DNA of 64,000 nucleotides from Cardiocondyla obscurior (Eukaryota; Arthropoda; Insecta; Hymenoptera; Formicidae). The DNA is taken from contig NC_091864.1 in NCBI RefSeq assembly GCF_019399895.1, forward strand, positions 9,154,001-9,218,000. The letters are read 5' to 3'. Positions 48,855 through 62,300 of the stretch are shown here, piece by piece (the stretch's first letter is position 1; the number at the start of each line of letters is the position of its first letter). Made by a program: the position numbers and the translations under genes. The notes under the pieces are model-generated. The model did not search any database. It was not told where the DNA came from and saw nothing but the letters and a program-made list of their open reading frames with translations.

Positions 48855-51800
48855 CGCTGATTAATATGAAATTTACCGCTGCCTCCGTTTTCTTGTTACC
48901 CTCCACTCGTTTTTTGCGCCGGTCAGAAATAACAGGCTATCTACAAATAATTTGTTGATCAGCACGCGTTTATTTTCTTGCATCGTCCAGGAGCTCCTGC
49001 AATCCTTCCACGGCGACGTATAAAAGAAGATGCATCTGCAGCTCTTACGGTAGTCCTACTTCCGGCCGCATTCCGCGGAATGCGCCGTCCGGACTTGCAA
49101 ATAAAACGGCGCGTTTCGACGAGTGCGCCTCGCGCCCGACGAGGAAGGCTCGTCCCATCGTGATCATTATTATTTGAAGGTGCGCCCGGGCGCGAAATTA
49201 AAAATGGACTTAACGTCCAAATTTAAACCGGAAAACAGCTGTCGGGCGGCACGTGTTGCACCTTGCACCGTTCTAATTTCACGGGGCCACCGTTTCTTCC
49301 ACTTCACCGCGTCGAGCCGTATACTTGTGCTATTTTACAACGAAGCCGCTCTGACGGAACCTCCGCTCGCGACGTTGTGACACAACGGGAGAATTGATAA
49401 AAGCTGCACTTATCATTTCGACCTCATTCCTCTCACGTCACGCGACATTGTCACCGACAATTCATTCGTTCATTTTTCCATTGTGTGCGATTACCCGGCC
49501 CCGTACGCGCGTCAAGTTTTCTTTTTAGCGATCTGCATCTAATTTACATACTGTGACTTTGAACTTACGTCGCACCACAAACGGACGTATACAAAAAAGA
49601 AAAAAAAATATATATATAAGAAAAAAATTTCATACCAGTAAGCGGAGATCCACCGTTTTGACTTTCACTGTTCTCCGCAATACGCGTAGCGACAATGACG
49701 GGTTTTTGTTCGCGTTCCCGTGATTACATCCCGACAGCGGATGCGCGGGATGCAATTGTATCGACGATTTTAAACGTGCCGGGGGTTCTTTCAGTCCACA
49801 GGAAATGAGTCAGGTGACCGATAGTCAGGTGAGGACGGATTCATTAATGTATTCCGTCGGTTACAGGTGTGGTTGTGCACCTCCGTTGTTCAGTCTCGCG
49901 CTTATGCGAGACATTTATGGGTATTGTTTCAAGAGCGCGCGGTAAACGTATAAAAGTTCCGATATAATATTGTAAAAATTAAACAATTTGTCGCGCCAAA
50001 TCTTACAAAATCGATTAAATAAAATCACGTCTACAATATCTAATTATTTTCCAAATAATTCATTTGCCGGTTCAGTTATTCAAATAATTATTTAGCCGTC
50101 AAAGTACGTACTAAATAAATACGTATTAAAAATAATTCTTACTATAAAAAGACCACCGTTTGAACATATGTCGCACTAGCGATCGTTATGCATCGCGGAA
50201 ACTTTTGTAAATAGATTTAAAAAATATATATCTAAAAATATCAACAAAAAATAATAACGTGCGAAAGGGAGACGCACTTTATGGAACGTCCTGCACGCAG
50301 CTCTACACCTGTCGTCGAGTTACACCCGCGTACAATAGCAGGACAGTTAGGGTGAGCCGCTACCCAACGGGTGTTTAGTAAAAACGGGATTGTTTAAAAT
50401 ATATGCGCCTTATGCGCGAGTAATCTCCCATTAATGCGATGAGATCGGTCGCCGCGTAAAATAGACGCGTGTACGCGTTAAGCTTACGACTATCGCGCGT
50501 GTCATCGAGGAATTAGACGACACCTCGTTAATTAATTAGCGCCGGTGTGCGTGCGCGCAAGCAGACGAGAGGAGAAGCCTCGGAATGCCCGATAACGGTA
50601 GCGTTAACAGATGAAATGGAATCGGTTGCTCGTTATTACGGTTTCCTACGATTTCCGTTATACCCCTCGACGGATAGCTCGCGGAATCCCCCAGGCTTTT
50701 ATATAATAATAAAGAAAATTGCCGAAGGAACAAAAGCGTTTTAGCGAACAATCGCGCCGGCCGCCACGAGTGTCGGAGCGTGCGATTTTCGCCGGCGCGA
50801 CGCGTTTGCGCCCACCGCGGCGGACAAAGTCGCCTAACACCGCGGAAATTTGTACGTATACGTTATGTTTGCTCCGGCTATTTTACCCGACGATGCGAAA
50901 TCGACCGATTCCCCTGTCCGTGCCGCGCGGTAGGGTGGGAACCGGAAGCGGGCGCCGCTGGATGTCTGACCGGAAGCTATTACGGCCGTGTCACGAAGGA
51001 GATTCTAACGATGCGTGCCACGCATACGTTCCTCACGGAATTCAAACGCGCGGCGGATTGAATTCGTTTGGAGAGGGAAAAAGCCGGCGGGTCGCGATTA
51101 AATCGTTTCAACACGAACTCCCAAAAGCGCACGTGTTTTTTTCTTTCTTTCTTACTTTCAAACGAGATCTCGGATAAAGTAAGCCGGTGGACTCAAATTA
51201 TATTTAAAAAAAAATTGTGCCATATGGCGGCGTCCGGTAAAAACTATCAATTTGCGTGCATGTCTTTTTACATTGATACTAGTTTCGCGATACGCAACGA
51301 TCGGGAAATAATTCGGGCGGAACGAGACGCTTGTTCGAGCAAAGTCATCGGTTCCACTTGCTTTTTGCGAGCCCCTCTGCTCTGTAATTAAAATTGTCTG
51401 GTCGCGACTCGCAAGACGTGGCGATGAAACGTAGTGCGTTTGAACTTTAGATAGAGCAGCTTATCAGCGAGATAAGTTCGATATACAATACTTTTTAGCC
51501 GTAACGGGATAATTTCAAGTACGATTAAAACTAAGAAAAAATTCCTTCCTTCGTGTTCTCGGCCTCGTAATTTTTTAAATCGCGTTTAACTGGGTCATCG
51601 ATGACTTCGAAGATTGTCTTACGTTTTTTTTTCTTTTTTTTATTTATAACAAAGAACAACATAGTGCGTCGTCGTGATTACTGAATCGCTTTATCATATC
51701 TTGCATAGTCAACATTCGCGATAAAGGCGACGCGTCGGGCAGCGGAAATTTACGACCGAAATTTTTCTTTTAAACGCTCCGTGAGGAATAGAAAGAAGAC

Positions 51801-54800
51801 ACGCGCAATTACTCAACGCGAGGCGACTTATCGTGAGGTGGCGCAAATGCAGGGATGCGTGCGATTGCATAAGCAAGACGGGAGCGAGACTATCGGGCGG
51901 GGAATTTACGATGGAGCCAGACCGGCCGGATCGCGCGGCGCCATCGATCGTTAATTTAAACAATAGCCGCATGTTAATCACGATGATCGTCGCGAGTCGT
52001 CGGACCCGATGCAATCGCGTTGCGGCAAGTCGGCAACGCGCGACGAAACACAAACGCGGCGTTCTTTCTATCGCAAGATCGCGGCCTGCTCGAACGGAGG
52101 AAGATCGATTCGCGCGCCCGGCGGAATTCCGCACCGCTCCCGCCGCGGATCCAAAAATGACCGGGGCGTGCTGAAAAACGCAGCGGATTACCTTCGGCTG
52201 TTTACCTTCACTTTTCCGCGCCCGGCGACGGCCGGCATGATTGATGAAGGCGCGCACACACACGCACACGCACACACGCGCGCTCTAAATCGAGGTGGAC
52301 TCGATGCGTTCCGCCCAGGTGCGATCGGCTGCCGACCTTACCGTACGACGCACCTGCGGCGGCCGGCGGCAGCGGCGGCCGAATAAGACCGCGCTTCCGG
52401 AAACATCGCGACGACCACGGTGCATCCGCGTGCGGCGAGGCTCGCCGCGACTCTGGCCGCGACGGCGCGCCCGCGGATCTCTCAGCGCGCTTCCGAGACC
52501 GGAATACCTGGGAGAGAACGATTGACTGGCACCTGTGGTATGCGCTGTCGTGTACGTGCGACTGACAATGTGGGACAGAGCGCTACCGCCGCCACCGGCT
52601 CGGAATCGCGCCGACTGATAAAACGGAACGGCCGATAGCTAATAGGTGTGCGCGTAATCGCGCACCTTACGTACAAAGGCGAATGCCTCGGTGTGGGCCC
52701 CGTGTACCTGCCATAAACCTGAGGTGACACGAGCGATAAGAGTCGACGCCGCCAGGATTAATCGCGAGACGAGGAACTTAATTCTCGCCGCCGCGAGATC
52801 GGGGCCGTTCGATTTTGCGCTATCACGGAAGCGCACGCGAAGATTTCGTTTTCGGGTGCTCGCGAGCGCAATATACGTGGCACGTGATTATTTTTACCCG
52901 CTTGCAATTTATTTACGGCAATTTTTTCGATATCTGAAGTTACATCTCCGACGAATTTAATGGTAATAGGAATTAACGCCGTTACGGTGCTACTTCCCGA
53001 CATTCACTCCGCTTTATAATGTTTATTACTTATATAAGTGAAGCACAATAAAATTCGTACGACATAAGCGACCTGCAACAGCGCTGAAAACTTTTTCGTC
53101 GCGAGGAACAAAACTTAGTAGTATCTAGAATATTATTATTTGTCGTCAAATCCCGCGCGTTTCTCTCGACTCGCTCGGATCTCTTTTCCTTCTTTCATTT
53201 AACACAGATATTAAGATATCATAATCGCATTGCGCAATATGACATAATATATGCGAGATTTGCAATTAAATAAGCGTTTACACCTGCAATTAATACGGTC
53301 ATAAATGGAAACAATGCACCGTTCGCGAATTTATTTTTCACGCGCGGAGATGGAAATATTAATAGCGGCATATGCGTGTCGTAATGCACGAAGTCGCTTA
53401 TTTGTTATATCACCGGATTTATCGCCTGCGATCAACAAACGTTCTCTCGGATACCTCTTCGTGAACCATCACCGATCCGCGATGAATTATTTGACGCTCG
53501 GCGAGCGGTAAAAACGTGAGAATGCTTTCATGCCGCTCTTTGTTGGCATCCGGCGACAGGAAAGAAGACGCTCGGAAGTCAAGGCGTTATGAAATTGCGG
53601 GAGATTACACCGCAGAGCGCATCGTGCGAAGATGCTGGGATGCGAACGCCGCGCGAGAGGCATTCCTTCGAAATGTATCTTCTTACACTTCTCAGACATA
53701 ATGCTCCAGCTATTATTAGAAAGGAGTGCACACCGCAAATTCTTGTCGACAGAATTACGTTTAAAAGTTCTTTGTGTCATAAAAATGATTTTTTTCATCA
53801 TTTCTTCTTCTTCTTATTACTTTATTTTTTTAATTCTCTTTTTCAGGCCAACAATTTCTCAGCCTAAATTTAAATTAGGATTGTCTTACGGTGTAAATGT
53901 ATGTGCTAATGTCGAATTATTTAACGAACAGGAAAGACATTTTCCTCGTCGCCGGTATTTTTTTTTTTTTTTTCTAGAGTACCATCGTTCACGCGTAAAA
54001 GTAATAAGCAGATCTTCTCACGATTGCCCTGAATATTTTGCAATCGCCCCGATATTTAATTAGCAGACAGATAATTTAATTAAGAAGAGCCCGTGTGGTC
54101 TGCGGCGCCCCGCATCCGCACGCAACGCGAGCTGCAATACGATCCGTGCGAAATCGGTCGTAAGGAGAGAAGGGATGCGCGCGCTCTCCTAGTATTTGTT
54201 TCCTGTTGTTCTTGAAATGAATGACATTATTGTGGGTACGTGTGACGCAACGTTTCAGTAATAAAAAAATCGACGGAACGTAGCGCGGTTAAAGAACTGT
54301 CTTGTACATAAAAACTGTATTACTTAAGATCGTGCTCCTACAGTAATCTTAATTAAATTTATTTAAAAAAAAAGCCTGAAATTTTAATCTAAAATAAAAG
54401 AATCGAATTAATTCGTGGCGTGAATTACAAACAGATTCAAAAACGACCGGACGTCTGAAGTTTCTTCGGGTTTAAACGCACAATTTAGAAAAACTCATAT
54501 ACGTGTCAATTATCCGTTGTTAATTGGCACGAAACGCGTTTGGAGATTGAGAGGCTCACGGCGGAAGATGCTGACGCGTGCAGAATGCAAACGAGCGAGC
54601 TTGACCTCGCACGAGATGCAATCCTCAATTATCGTGATATATTACAAGATAGCGTTTATTTTTTCTCTCTCTTTTTCTTTTTACGTGCTTATGAAGATAT
54701 TTTTCTGAAGTAATTATCCGCGTACTAAATACACTCGCAAATGTGATCGCTGTCCCACACAAGTAAAGAAATGACGAATCATTCAATCTTTTCTCAAAAA

Positions 54801-56181
54801 AAAAAAATCTAAAAATTAAAAATATCAAAGTGTCTTGTTTAATGAGCAATCACGTCGCGTCGGATAGCGAAAAATCGCGCTGTTCGCCAACGGTCATTAA
54901 AAAATCTCATTAGTAGAAACCGACGTTAACGTGTCAACAAGTCGCAGTGTTAAAACTAATTGTAATACGGGGTGAAAGTGTTGATTACCAAAACGAGAAC
55001 GTGTCTCATAATGCCGTTGTACGATCGCAGGAAGAGTAAAGAGCAACAAGACTCACCTCAGAGCGACGTAGATTCATGTTCGTCGGATCACGCTGTGATG
55101 GACAACCGCGAACGTTGCACGACGGCACAACCTTGGATGTATCTCGCACGATAAGACCGAATCATTTTGGGGGCCGACCTGCTGACGAGCATTTCCGTTT
55201 TGCGGAAAAATCTGAAATAAAAAAAAATAAAAAAAATGAAAGAAAGAAAAAAAACATTGTATCTAATCGAAGAGATCAACGCGCTGATCTCGATTCCTCC
55301 AGCGCGAATGTACAAAACAAGCAATTAACGATACGATCGCCCGAGCTAATTGTAAGTATATTCGATCGCTTACGTAAGCGAATGATACGTCAATCATATT
55401 CCAACGAGATGTGGAAAAGTACTGAATAATGTTACGAGAACGAAAATTCGTGCGTTCGATATGCGATTTCCTTTTTCACATATTAATTTATCCTGAACTC
55501 ATGTACGCGCTGTATAACAAGCGCTACGTAATCAGAAAGACATCGTTACTTTTGCATTAGTTGGAGATGCTAATTAATTAAATTGCAAATTCTTTATCGT
55601 AATTTTAATTCATTGCCTATCTTTGGGCGCAAACTGTATTTTTACTTGCGTAACAAGCATTTTCCTCAGTCGTTTGCAATTCTAACAATACTCGGAATAA
55701 TTAAATGCATAATTCAAATAAAAGTAGTTAATTAATTTAAGTAGGTACATCTTGATAAAATATCGAATAAGTCTTCTGTAAATTCCTTAATTAAACTTAA
55801 CGCATGATTTAAAAAAAAAAAAAGAAAGAAAAAAGAAGCTTAAACCAATTATTATAAAAGTTTGAAAAGAAACCATTTATCAATGAAGATCCAGGTGTGC
55901 GAAAAAATAAATGTAATTAACCTGGATTTCTTTCTGCTTCGGGGGAGGCGGAAAGGAGAGTACAGGTATCACAACGGTTCAAGTACGATGGTTACGAATA
56001 TTTTCATGGGTGTTAGAGCACGAGACGATTGCGTAAGCAAAGAATTTGCTGCACCGAAGAGAAGAACATCCCTCCTTCCGCCGCTCTGGGATCTTCTCTT
56101 TCTCCGTTCGTCTGATGTGGGAGCCCCAAGAAAGAGAGACTCTCAAGAGTCCCCCCTTTAGGCTGACTGATGTCTAAAGCC
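48855..56181. other. Long gene-free stretch with CpG-rich blocks
   Basis: This is the upstream flank of the PTB gene, then 7 kb without a supportable gene. CpG-dense blocks occur at about 48.9-49.5 kb and 50.4-52.9 kb, and AT-rich parts lie between. The CpG blocks carry frames up to 188 codons on both strands with Arg/Ala-rich, unconserved-looking translations. A (CA/CG)n run lies at 52251-52283. A 48-codon frame at 55011 (MPLYDRRKSKEQQD) is somewhat protein-like, but I found no partner exon. The first CpG block probably includes the PTB promoter. Confidence 0.45.
52251..52283. repeat. (CA/CG)n purine-pyrimidine dinucleotide run
   Basis: Alternating CA and CG dinucleotides over about 33 bases inside a CpG-dense block. 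Such alternating purine-pyrimidine runs can adopt Z-DNA; that is general knowledge, not shown here. Confidence 0.7.
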
Positions 56182-56372
56182 ATATATATACCACCACCTC
56201 ATAGAACAATCCTTTGAGAAAGACACTTTGGAGGTAGCATCGTCCGAGGGACCTCAAACAAATCGAACAAGTGTGGTACACGGAAAACTGAAAAAGTCAG
56301 GGAACACGGAAAGATAAATGATCACCACGCAGCACGACACTGCGGATTAAGGGGATCAGATTTTTCAGAAAG
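56182..56372 (+). promoter_or_regulatory. TATA box and non-coding first exon of the third CBM14 gene
   Basis: A TATATATA box at 56183-56190 is followed by GC-balanced leader sequence that ends in a strong donor (AAAG/GTAAGC, exon end 56372). The matching acceptor (CTTTTCAG) ends at 56626, directly before the ATG, so the start codon begins exon 2. I saw no strong initiator motif, so the transcription start is uncertain by tens of bases. Confidence 0.5.
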
Positions 56373-56626
56373 GTAAGCGCATCAATTCTTCGCCTCCTTC
56401 TTCCTCCATTATTTATTTATTTTTAATTATTAATTTTTTTTTATTTTTTTTTATTTATTCCAGTGACTTTTCGTTCACAAAAATAATTCTCAGCATCTCG
56501 AATTTACAAAATAAAATGTAAACGTTCAAAAATTTAATTTTATCTGAGATAGAAAAAAAAACTTTTATAATGCATCCACGGCTTAAACAATTTATTTATC
56601 AAGTAATGAACTGTTCAACTTTTCAG

Positions 56627-59343
56627 ATGATTTCGAGGTACCAAGTAGTCTGTGCGCTTTTGCTTTTCGGCGCGGTTTTACTCTATCAAACAATGGCGGT
56701 GAGTTTCAAGTTCCTCGTACCATTTTCACTCCACCAGCGAACTCTATTCCAAAGCTCATGATAAACATTGCAGTGCCAAAAAGTTTTATTCACAATTCCA
56801 CAAAGGGATGGTGCCTTTGTCACAATGATTACGCAAGATGCATAATGCGCGATGGTGGGAGAAGCGTTTCGTAAATAATTCACTTTTACAAACCCCGGCG
56901 CGGTGTTATTAAAATTATCATTTTCATCGTCGCTTCTCACGGTATATCGCGTAACAATAAGAGCGAGTGAACCGTACCAGCACGCATCATCTTTCTCTTA
57001 AGGTGGTAACATGAAGTAATTCATTAATTAGCCCGTGTTACACGAGCGTGTTCTTTCGCCCGCGTACGAACCGCATCGTTAGACGAACTCTGTTTTGGAT
57101 TTAATCTGAAGTCGCATTTCTATGCGGTCTCATGAATATTTTCACAATGCCGAAATTCTAAACAGCCGTGATTTCAACGTTGTGTTATAAACACCGAAAA
57201 GCTGTGAAAGAAAAAGTACGCCGTATCGGGGGACATTTTTTGTTTCTTATTTTAATTAAATGTTATTTGTTCAACAGTTTTTATAAAATATTGCGAAAAT
57301 TTACATTAATCGTTTGTAATAAAGACAAGAAAAATAATGACGCGAACATTCGGATTCGTCGCGTCCAATTAGCGGCCAGAAGACATATTTCGCCGGAAAT
57401 GATGAACGCGAAACCGATGAAAATCGGGATAGAGAATAATAAGCCGAGAAATAAAACGCAGCTTCAATGCCACGGAGCTAACAAACGGAAAGATAAGATA
57501 CTCAATTAATTTATGCAATGTTGGCACTATAATCTTGTTTCGGCTAACGCGTCTTTTACGACGTTATTTTAATGATAAATTAATTTAATTATTTTTACGT
57601 CTAAGTCAAGTTTACTTATTATATGTATTAAAATATTTAAATTACTTATTTCTTTACTTTTTTTTTTTATGTTGTATATGTAACATACGGTAATCGTGAC
57701 TTTGTCAAGTCCACTTTTCCATGCACGAGTTTCAACTTTGACACGTGTCGCTCGTTCGAATGTAAAAGTGCGGCGTAATTAGGTGAATCACCTTTCTCGA
57801 CGGCGGCGGTCTCGCCAAGTGTTGGAATTACCAGTAAAATTCGGCGCGCGAAGAAGGAAAGAATTGTACATACATCTGCATAGGTGGACGTGAAATCGTA
57901 AACAAGAGATCGTGTACAAAGCCGCGGAGATCCGCATCCGCTGGGGAGGAACAATGTAACCCGACTTCCGGTCAAACATTGGCACGTGCACGCACTGAAC
58001 GGTTTCGAGCCGACGCGCCGTGTCGCAACTGCTTCTTTATTTTTTCTCACTTTGACTGATGGTCAATTACGAAAACTATCCCGCGTCGCGTTTTATTTTT
58101 AGCCCCAAGAAACCGGAAGAACCATTGACGTGTTTGTTAATAAATCTATTAAAAAAAAAATGCGAGTATAAAATATTTATAAGGATATTTGAACTAAAAT
58201 AGAAAAAAAAACTTTCAATTACAGCATCTCTTTGCACGAGTCAACTAATGCTAACAAATTGCGAAATTCGAAACTGACGTAAGTTAATTAAAGCCGAATG
58301 TGCGTGCTCGTGTTAAGCAGAGAGGAAGTCCGATTTACGCCGCGGGATACGTCTACATTCACTCCATATTCCATATTCCATTGTCAGGACGATATGTGTC
58401 GAAACGTATTGTTATTGTTCCGATGGAACAATAACGGCGGGCTTGCGTGGTTATGTTTCCTCAAGTTTTGCCGTTTTCGCCAATTGTTTCGATGCAATCA
58501 ACGGCATTTGCAATGCTAATCAGAACGCGCCCCAAATACGGCGTGATAATCGCGCAATCGCCTCGAAAATCCTAAATGAGAATTTATTTCGCTAAGGGAG
58601 AGAATTAACAGGCGCGAGTCGCTAACAGTTGTTAAAAAGAAAAAAGAAATAAATAAATAAGTGGACGATGTTATCTGTAACAAGCGTAATTATTTGTGGA
58701 TTGCAGCAAGTGGATGGCTATACACCTGGCGTCGACTATCCAATTTACAATTCGGTGCCGTTCGGACTCGCCTTTACCTGTGGAGGGAAGCTACCTGGAT
58801 ATTATGCTGATCCTGAGGCCAGATGTCAGGTGCGTCCATATGGCCGTTAAGCAAATTCTCATTTCATGCGAGATTATTTAAATGCGTATCACGTACTTAA
58901 TGGAACGTTGATCCCTATTTAAAAAGATGTAGAGATTTTATTGTTGCCTGATTCTTAGCATTTTTTTTTTTTTTTTAATAAGCAATTTGCGATTATTTCA
59001 AAAAGCATGTTAATAATTAATAATTATAGAGATCTTAATATTATATAGCTTAATTTTTTATTTATTTAAGGTGTGGCATTGGTGCTTGCCGAATGGACGT
59101 CAATTTAGTTTTCTTTGTCCGAACGGCACGGTCTTTAGTCAAAGCACTCGCGTTTGCGACTGGTGGTTTAAGGTATTACAATTATTAGATAAAAAAAATG
59201 TCAGAAGTGTACTGTTAATTTAAACTTAATTTCTCTTTTTTTTAACATTATTTTAATATTTGCAGGTCGACTGCAACGACTCGCCAAGACTTTACGGCAA
59301 CAACGACGAGCTTTACAGAGACGTGAATGGAAATAAGATCTAA
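56627..59343 (+). CDS. Single-CBM14 chitin-binding protein (CPAP1-like), short form
   Basis: Four coding exons, 56627-56698, 58707-58829, 59071-59172 and 59266-59343 (all phase 0), give 124 aa. The ATG is the first codon of its exon. Exon 1 is just the signal peptide (core VVCALLLFGAVLLY), followed by an intron of 2008 bp. The rest of the protein is one CBM14 domain (about residues 48-102) with CGGKLPGYYADPEARCQVWH, FLCPNGTVFSQ and VCDWWFKVDC, the full six-Cys pattern. The ending YGNNDELYRD is typical of CPAP1 members. Chitin binding is inferred from family. An AATAAA lies at 59384-59389. Intron positions inside the domain differ from those of the 44.5 kb gene, so this is an old paralog, not a recent copy. 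Confidence 0.88.
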
Positions 59344-62300
59344 CAAATCCTATATTTTTTATATAAATAGTTGTATGTACATTAATAAACTTTTTTTATA
59401 TAATAACCGCTTTGTCGCGCGAACGCGTAAAACACTGTCGAAGGTGCAGCTGCTCGTCTGCGAAGGAAGATGAAATGAAAGTAACACGCGAATCCTTAGT
59501 TTGCCGATGTAAGTAAAAAAGATGCCTGCATTATTTATCGTTGTTAAATAAAATAGAGTTTGCAAAAAAAAAGTAAAAAAAATATCTTTCTTTACAATTT
59601 TATGAACTGAACAACCGCGTTATCACAAAACTCGTGAAATTCGTTCACCTTTAATCTCGCGTTCTTGGCGCCAAGTTTGACGGAAAATTTTTACAGAAAA
59701 TTAGAACCGTTTAATTAGTATACCGCAAAAAGAACTCGTAAGTGAAAAAGAAAATCTATATCTCGCTCGACCGAAAAATTAATTGCGAAATTGTGGAAAC
59801 CGAAACAGCGTTGTTCACGGCAATGGCGTTAAATCAAATTCATGCTTAACAATTTCTTAGCACGATCGGACAATAGAAAGTGAGAGCTCGTCGTGGCTGA
59901 CCAGTCGAAACCCCACCCTCTTCTCCATCTCGGGATACTAACTGCGATGTTACAGTTTTCCGTTTGCATTTTGCATACGCGTCTCGTTTGCGCTGGACAC
60001 CCGCGGCTTCATTCTCTTTCGTAATTTCGACCTATTGATCCGGGAATATACGCTTGGGCTTTATCACTTATCATGTTCACGCAATCACGCGGCTTCACTT
60101 TGCAAACATTCAAGGGGGAAGGGGGGGGAGGGGATTATTAAATTGACGATGTAAATTTTTTTTTCTTTTTTTATTGTCGTCGATTCGCCAGACTCAATTA
60201 TACATTCTTCCGCGTGAAAAGGCATTTTTACAAAATTCCAAGGATAACGGCGAAGATACGTCATTCCGTAAAACGCAAGCGGCATTGCCATCTTAACGAT
60301 AGTAAAAGTGACGGGAAAATTGACCGGCTCCTGCTTGTAATGCGCTATTTACGATGTCCCATCCGGTCTTGCCGATGTAAACCGAGAAAAATAGGAAAAT
60401 CGGCGATTTAATGTATTAAATTGAAACTCAGCGAGCTGAAACTTCGCGGCAAGATATCGTACAATAAATGGAGCGTGGAAAGCGCGTAATTATGTTTGCC
60501 GAGGATAATGTTGCTCTCTCGTCCAATAAGTCAAATTAAATCGTAAAAATCATTAAGGACAACAACCTCTCGGCGCGCGATAAAAAGGCATGTAATGCGA
60601 TTTCACGTACCCGACCTTCCGCGGGGAAAAAGACCCGTGATTGCGAGCGAGTACGGCCGAGCCGCAACTCGAGCAAAAAGTGAAAAATGTAGAAAACGAG
60701 GAACAAGAAGTAATCGTCCTTGGTGGACGGTGATAGAGGAAGAAAGGACTCGTCGACTTTACGAGTGGCTAAGAAAGCGTCGTGGATCTCACACAGAATA
60801 AAATCTGCGACCCGAGGCCAGACGCTCCTCTCCTCGCGACAAGCAGAAACTTCCACGTGCCTTAGAGTTTTTAATTAACTTGTCAAATCGCACGCGGGAC
60901 GCGATTCGTTGCCCGCAATTTATTTGTCTCTAGCAATTAGCGGGGACGCGCAATTACACTCGCACGGCGATTTTTACATCTACGGCGAGCCTAACAAAAA
61001 GCCGTAAACCGTGCCACCGTCGGAACCTTTTCCCACTTGACCAGCGGAATAAATAAACTTTACGGTATATGAAGACGTATTGAGATAAATTGCGTGCGTT
61101 TCGCCGTTCGTCATAATGCAGCAACCGCGATGGATCTCCCTTGCAACGCAACGTGACGTAATGTCGGGAATATGACAATCGTCGCGACTACTTTATAACG
61201 ATTATAACGCTCCCGGGGAAATCTTCGCGCCTGCTATTGAAAGTGACGTACGGCTGGTTTCTTCAAATGTCACTCCCTCGACAAACAGTATGCAAATTCT
61301 ACATATTTAATCTCGCGCATTAGTGACGCTTTAATCTCGACGCGATTGTCACATTCGAGATCCGGTTACTCCCTTCGGCATCGGCGGCGATATCTATTTG
61401 ACCCTGGAGATAATTTATTAAAAGCTCGCCGACGGCCGGCTCCGCGCAAAGATTACGAAAGACCCGTCTCCGCGTAAGAAAATCGCGTTTCCTACATTTC
61501 ACCCGCGGATTCGCCGCGGTGTCGCGATACACGCGGCGTCATTATCGCGCTGAGACATCCCCGAGGCACATGTGTCGCCTACGATCGTATCCCGGCATCC
61601 TTTGTCAAGATATTAACGCCCGACGTTCCACTTTCACTCCGACTCCTCTGATTGATCTCCCATACCACGTATCCTTCGTAGCGTGCACATGCTAGGTTCC
61701 AGGTCAGTGACAGATGACGAAGGATGACGAAGGGATCGCGACGGAGCGCCCTGAAGGCGTCGGGAGACCTTTCGGCGGAGGGATTCCATTCTCTAAAATG
61801 CAAAACTCCCGTGACAATGGACGTCGAATCGCGTCAGAAATGTCATAAAAATATTAACTGTTCATTTAGCCGAGCCCCGACCACTCGTGTCTGTCATCCA
61901 GCCGCTCGGATCTTTCACGAGGCCCGAGGCACCGTCGATGTTTAACGTAATATCCATAATTGCCGCGGATTGTCAATTGAAACCAAACGGATCGCATGGT
62001 GCGATCGCTCGCGTATGTCGAGCTCGCTGTAATTATACGTCCGGGCGCCTTGTTGCAAAGCGGTGCCGCGAATTGATCGGATAGATATCGCGGGTCGAGA
62101 GCAAATATCAGGATTGCGTGCTGCCGCAACGCAGCAATGACCTTACGGCATCGATATCGAGCTCTGGTAGCGCGTAGCGAACGCGAGAGCGCCTGGTTCT
62201 ATCAGGTGGCGACGCAGGTGTCTTTCTACTCGCCAAGCCTGTGCTCGGCATAATCTTTCTCGTGCCTTTCTCTCCCGGTCTCCGTGGTCCTCTGGTCTAC

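Noticed and set aside
51709..52275. Minus-strand open frame of 188 codons
   Set aside because: CpG-dense, Arg/Ala/Ser-rich, overlapped by frames on the other strand; it includes the translation of a CA/CG repeat.
55862..56161. Plus-strand 99-codon frame upstream of the third CBM14 gene
   Set aside because: It ends just before the TATA box, has no domain or signal peptide, and is more simply promoter-flanking DNA.
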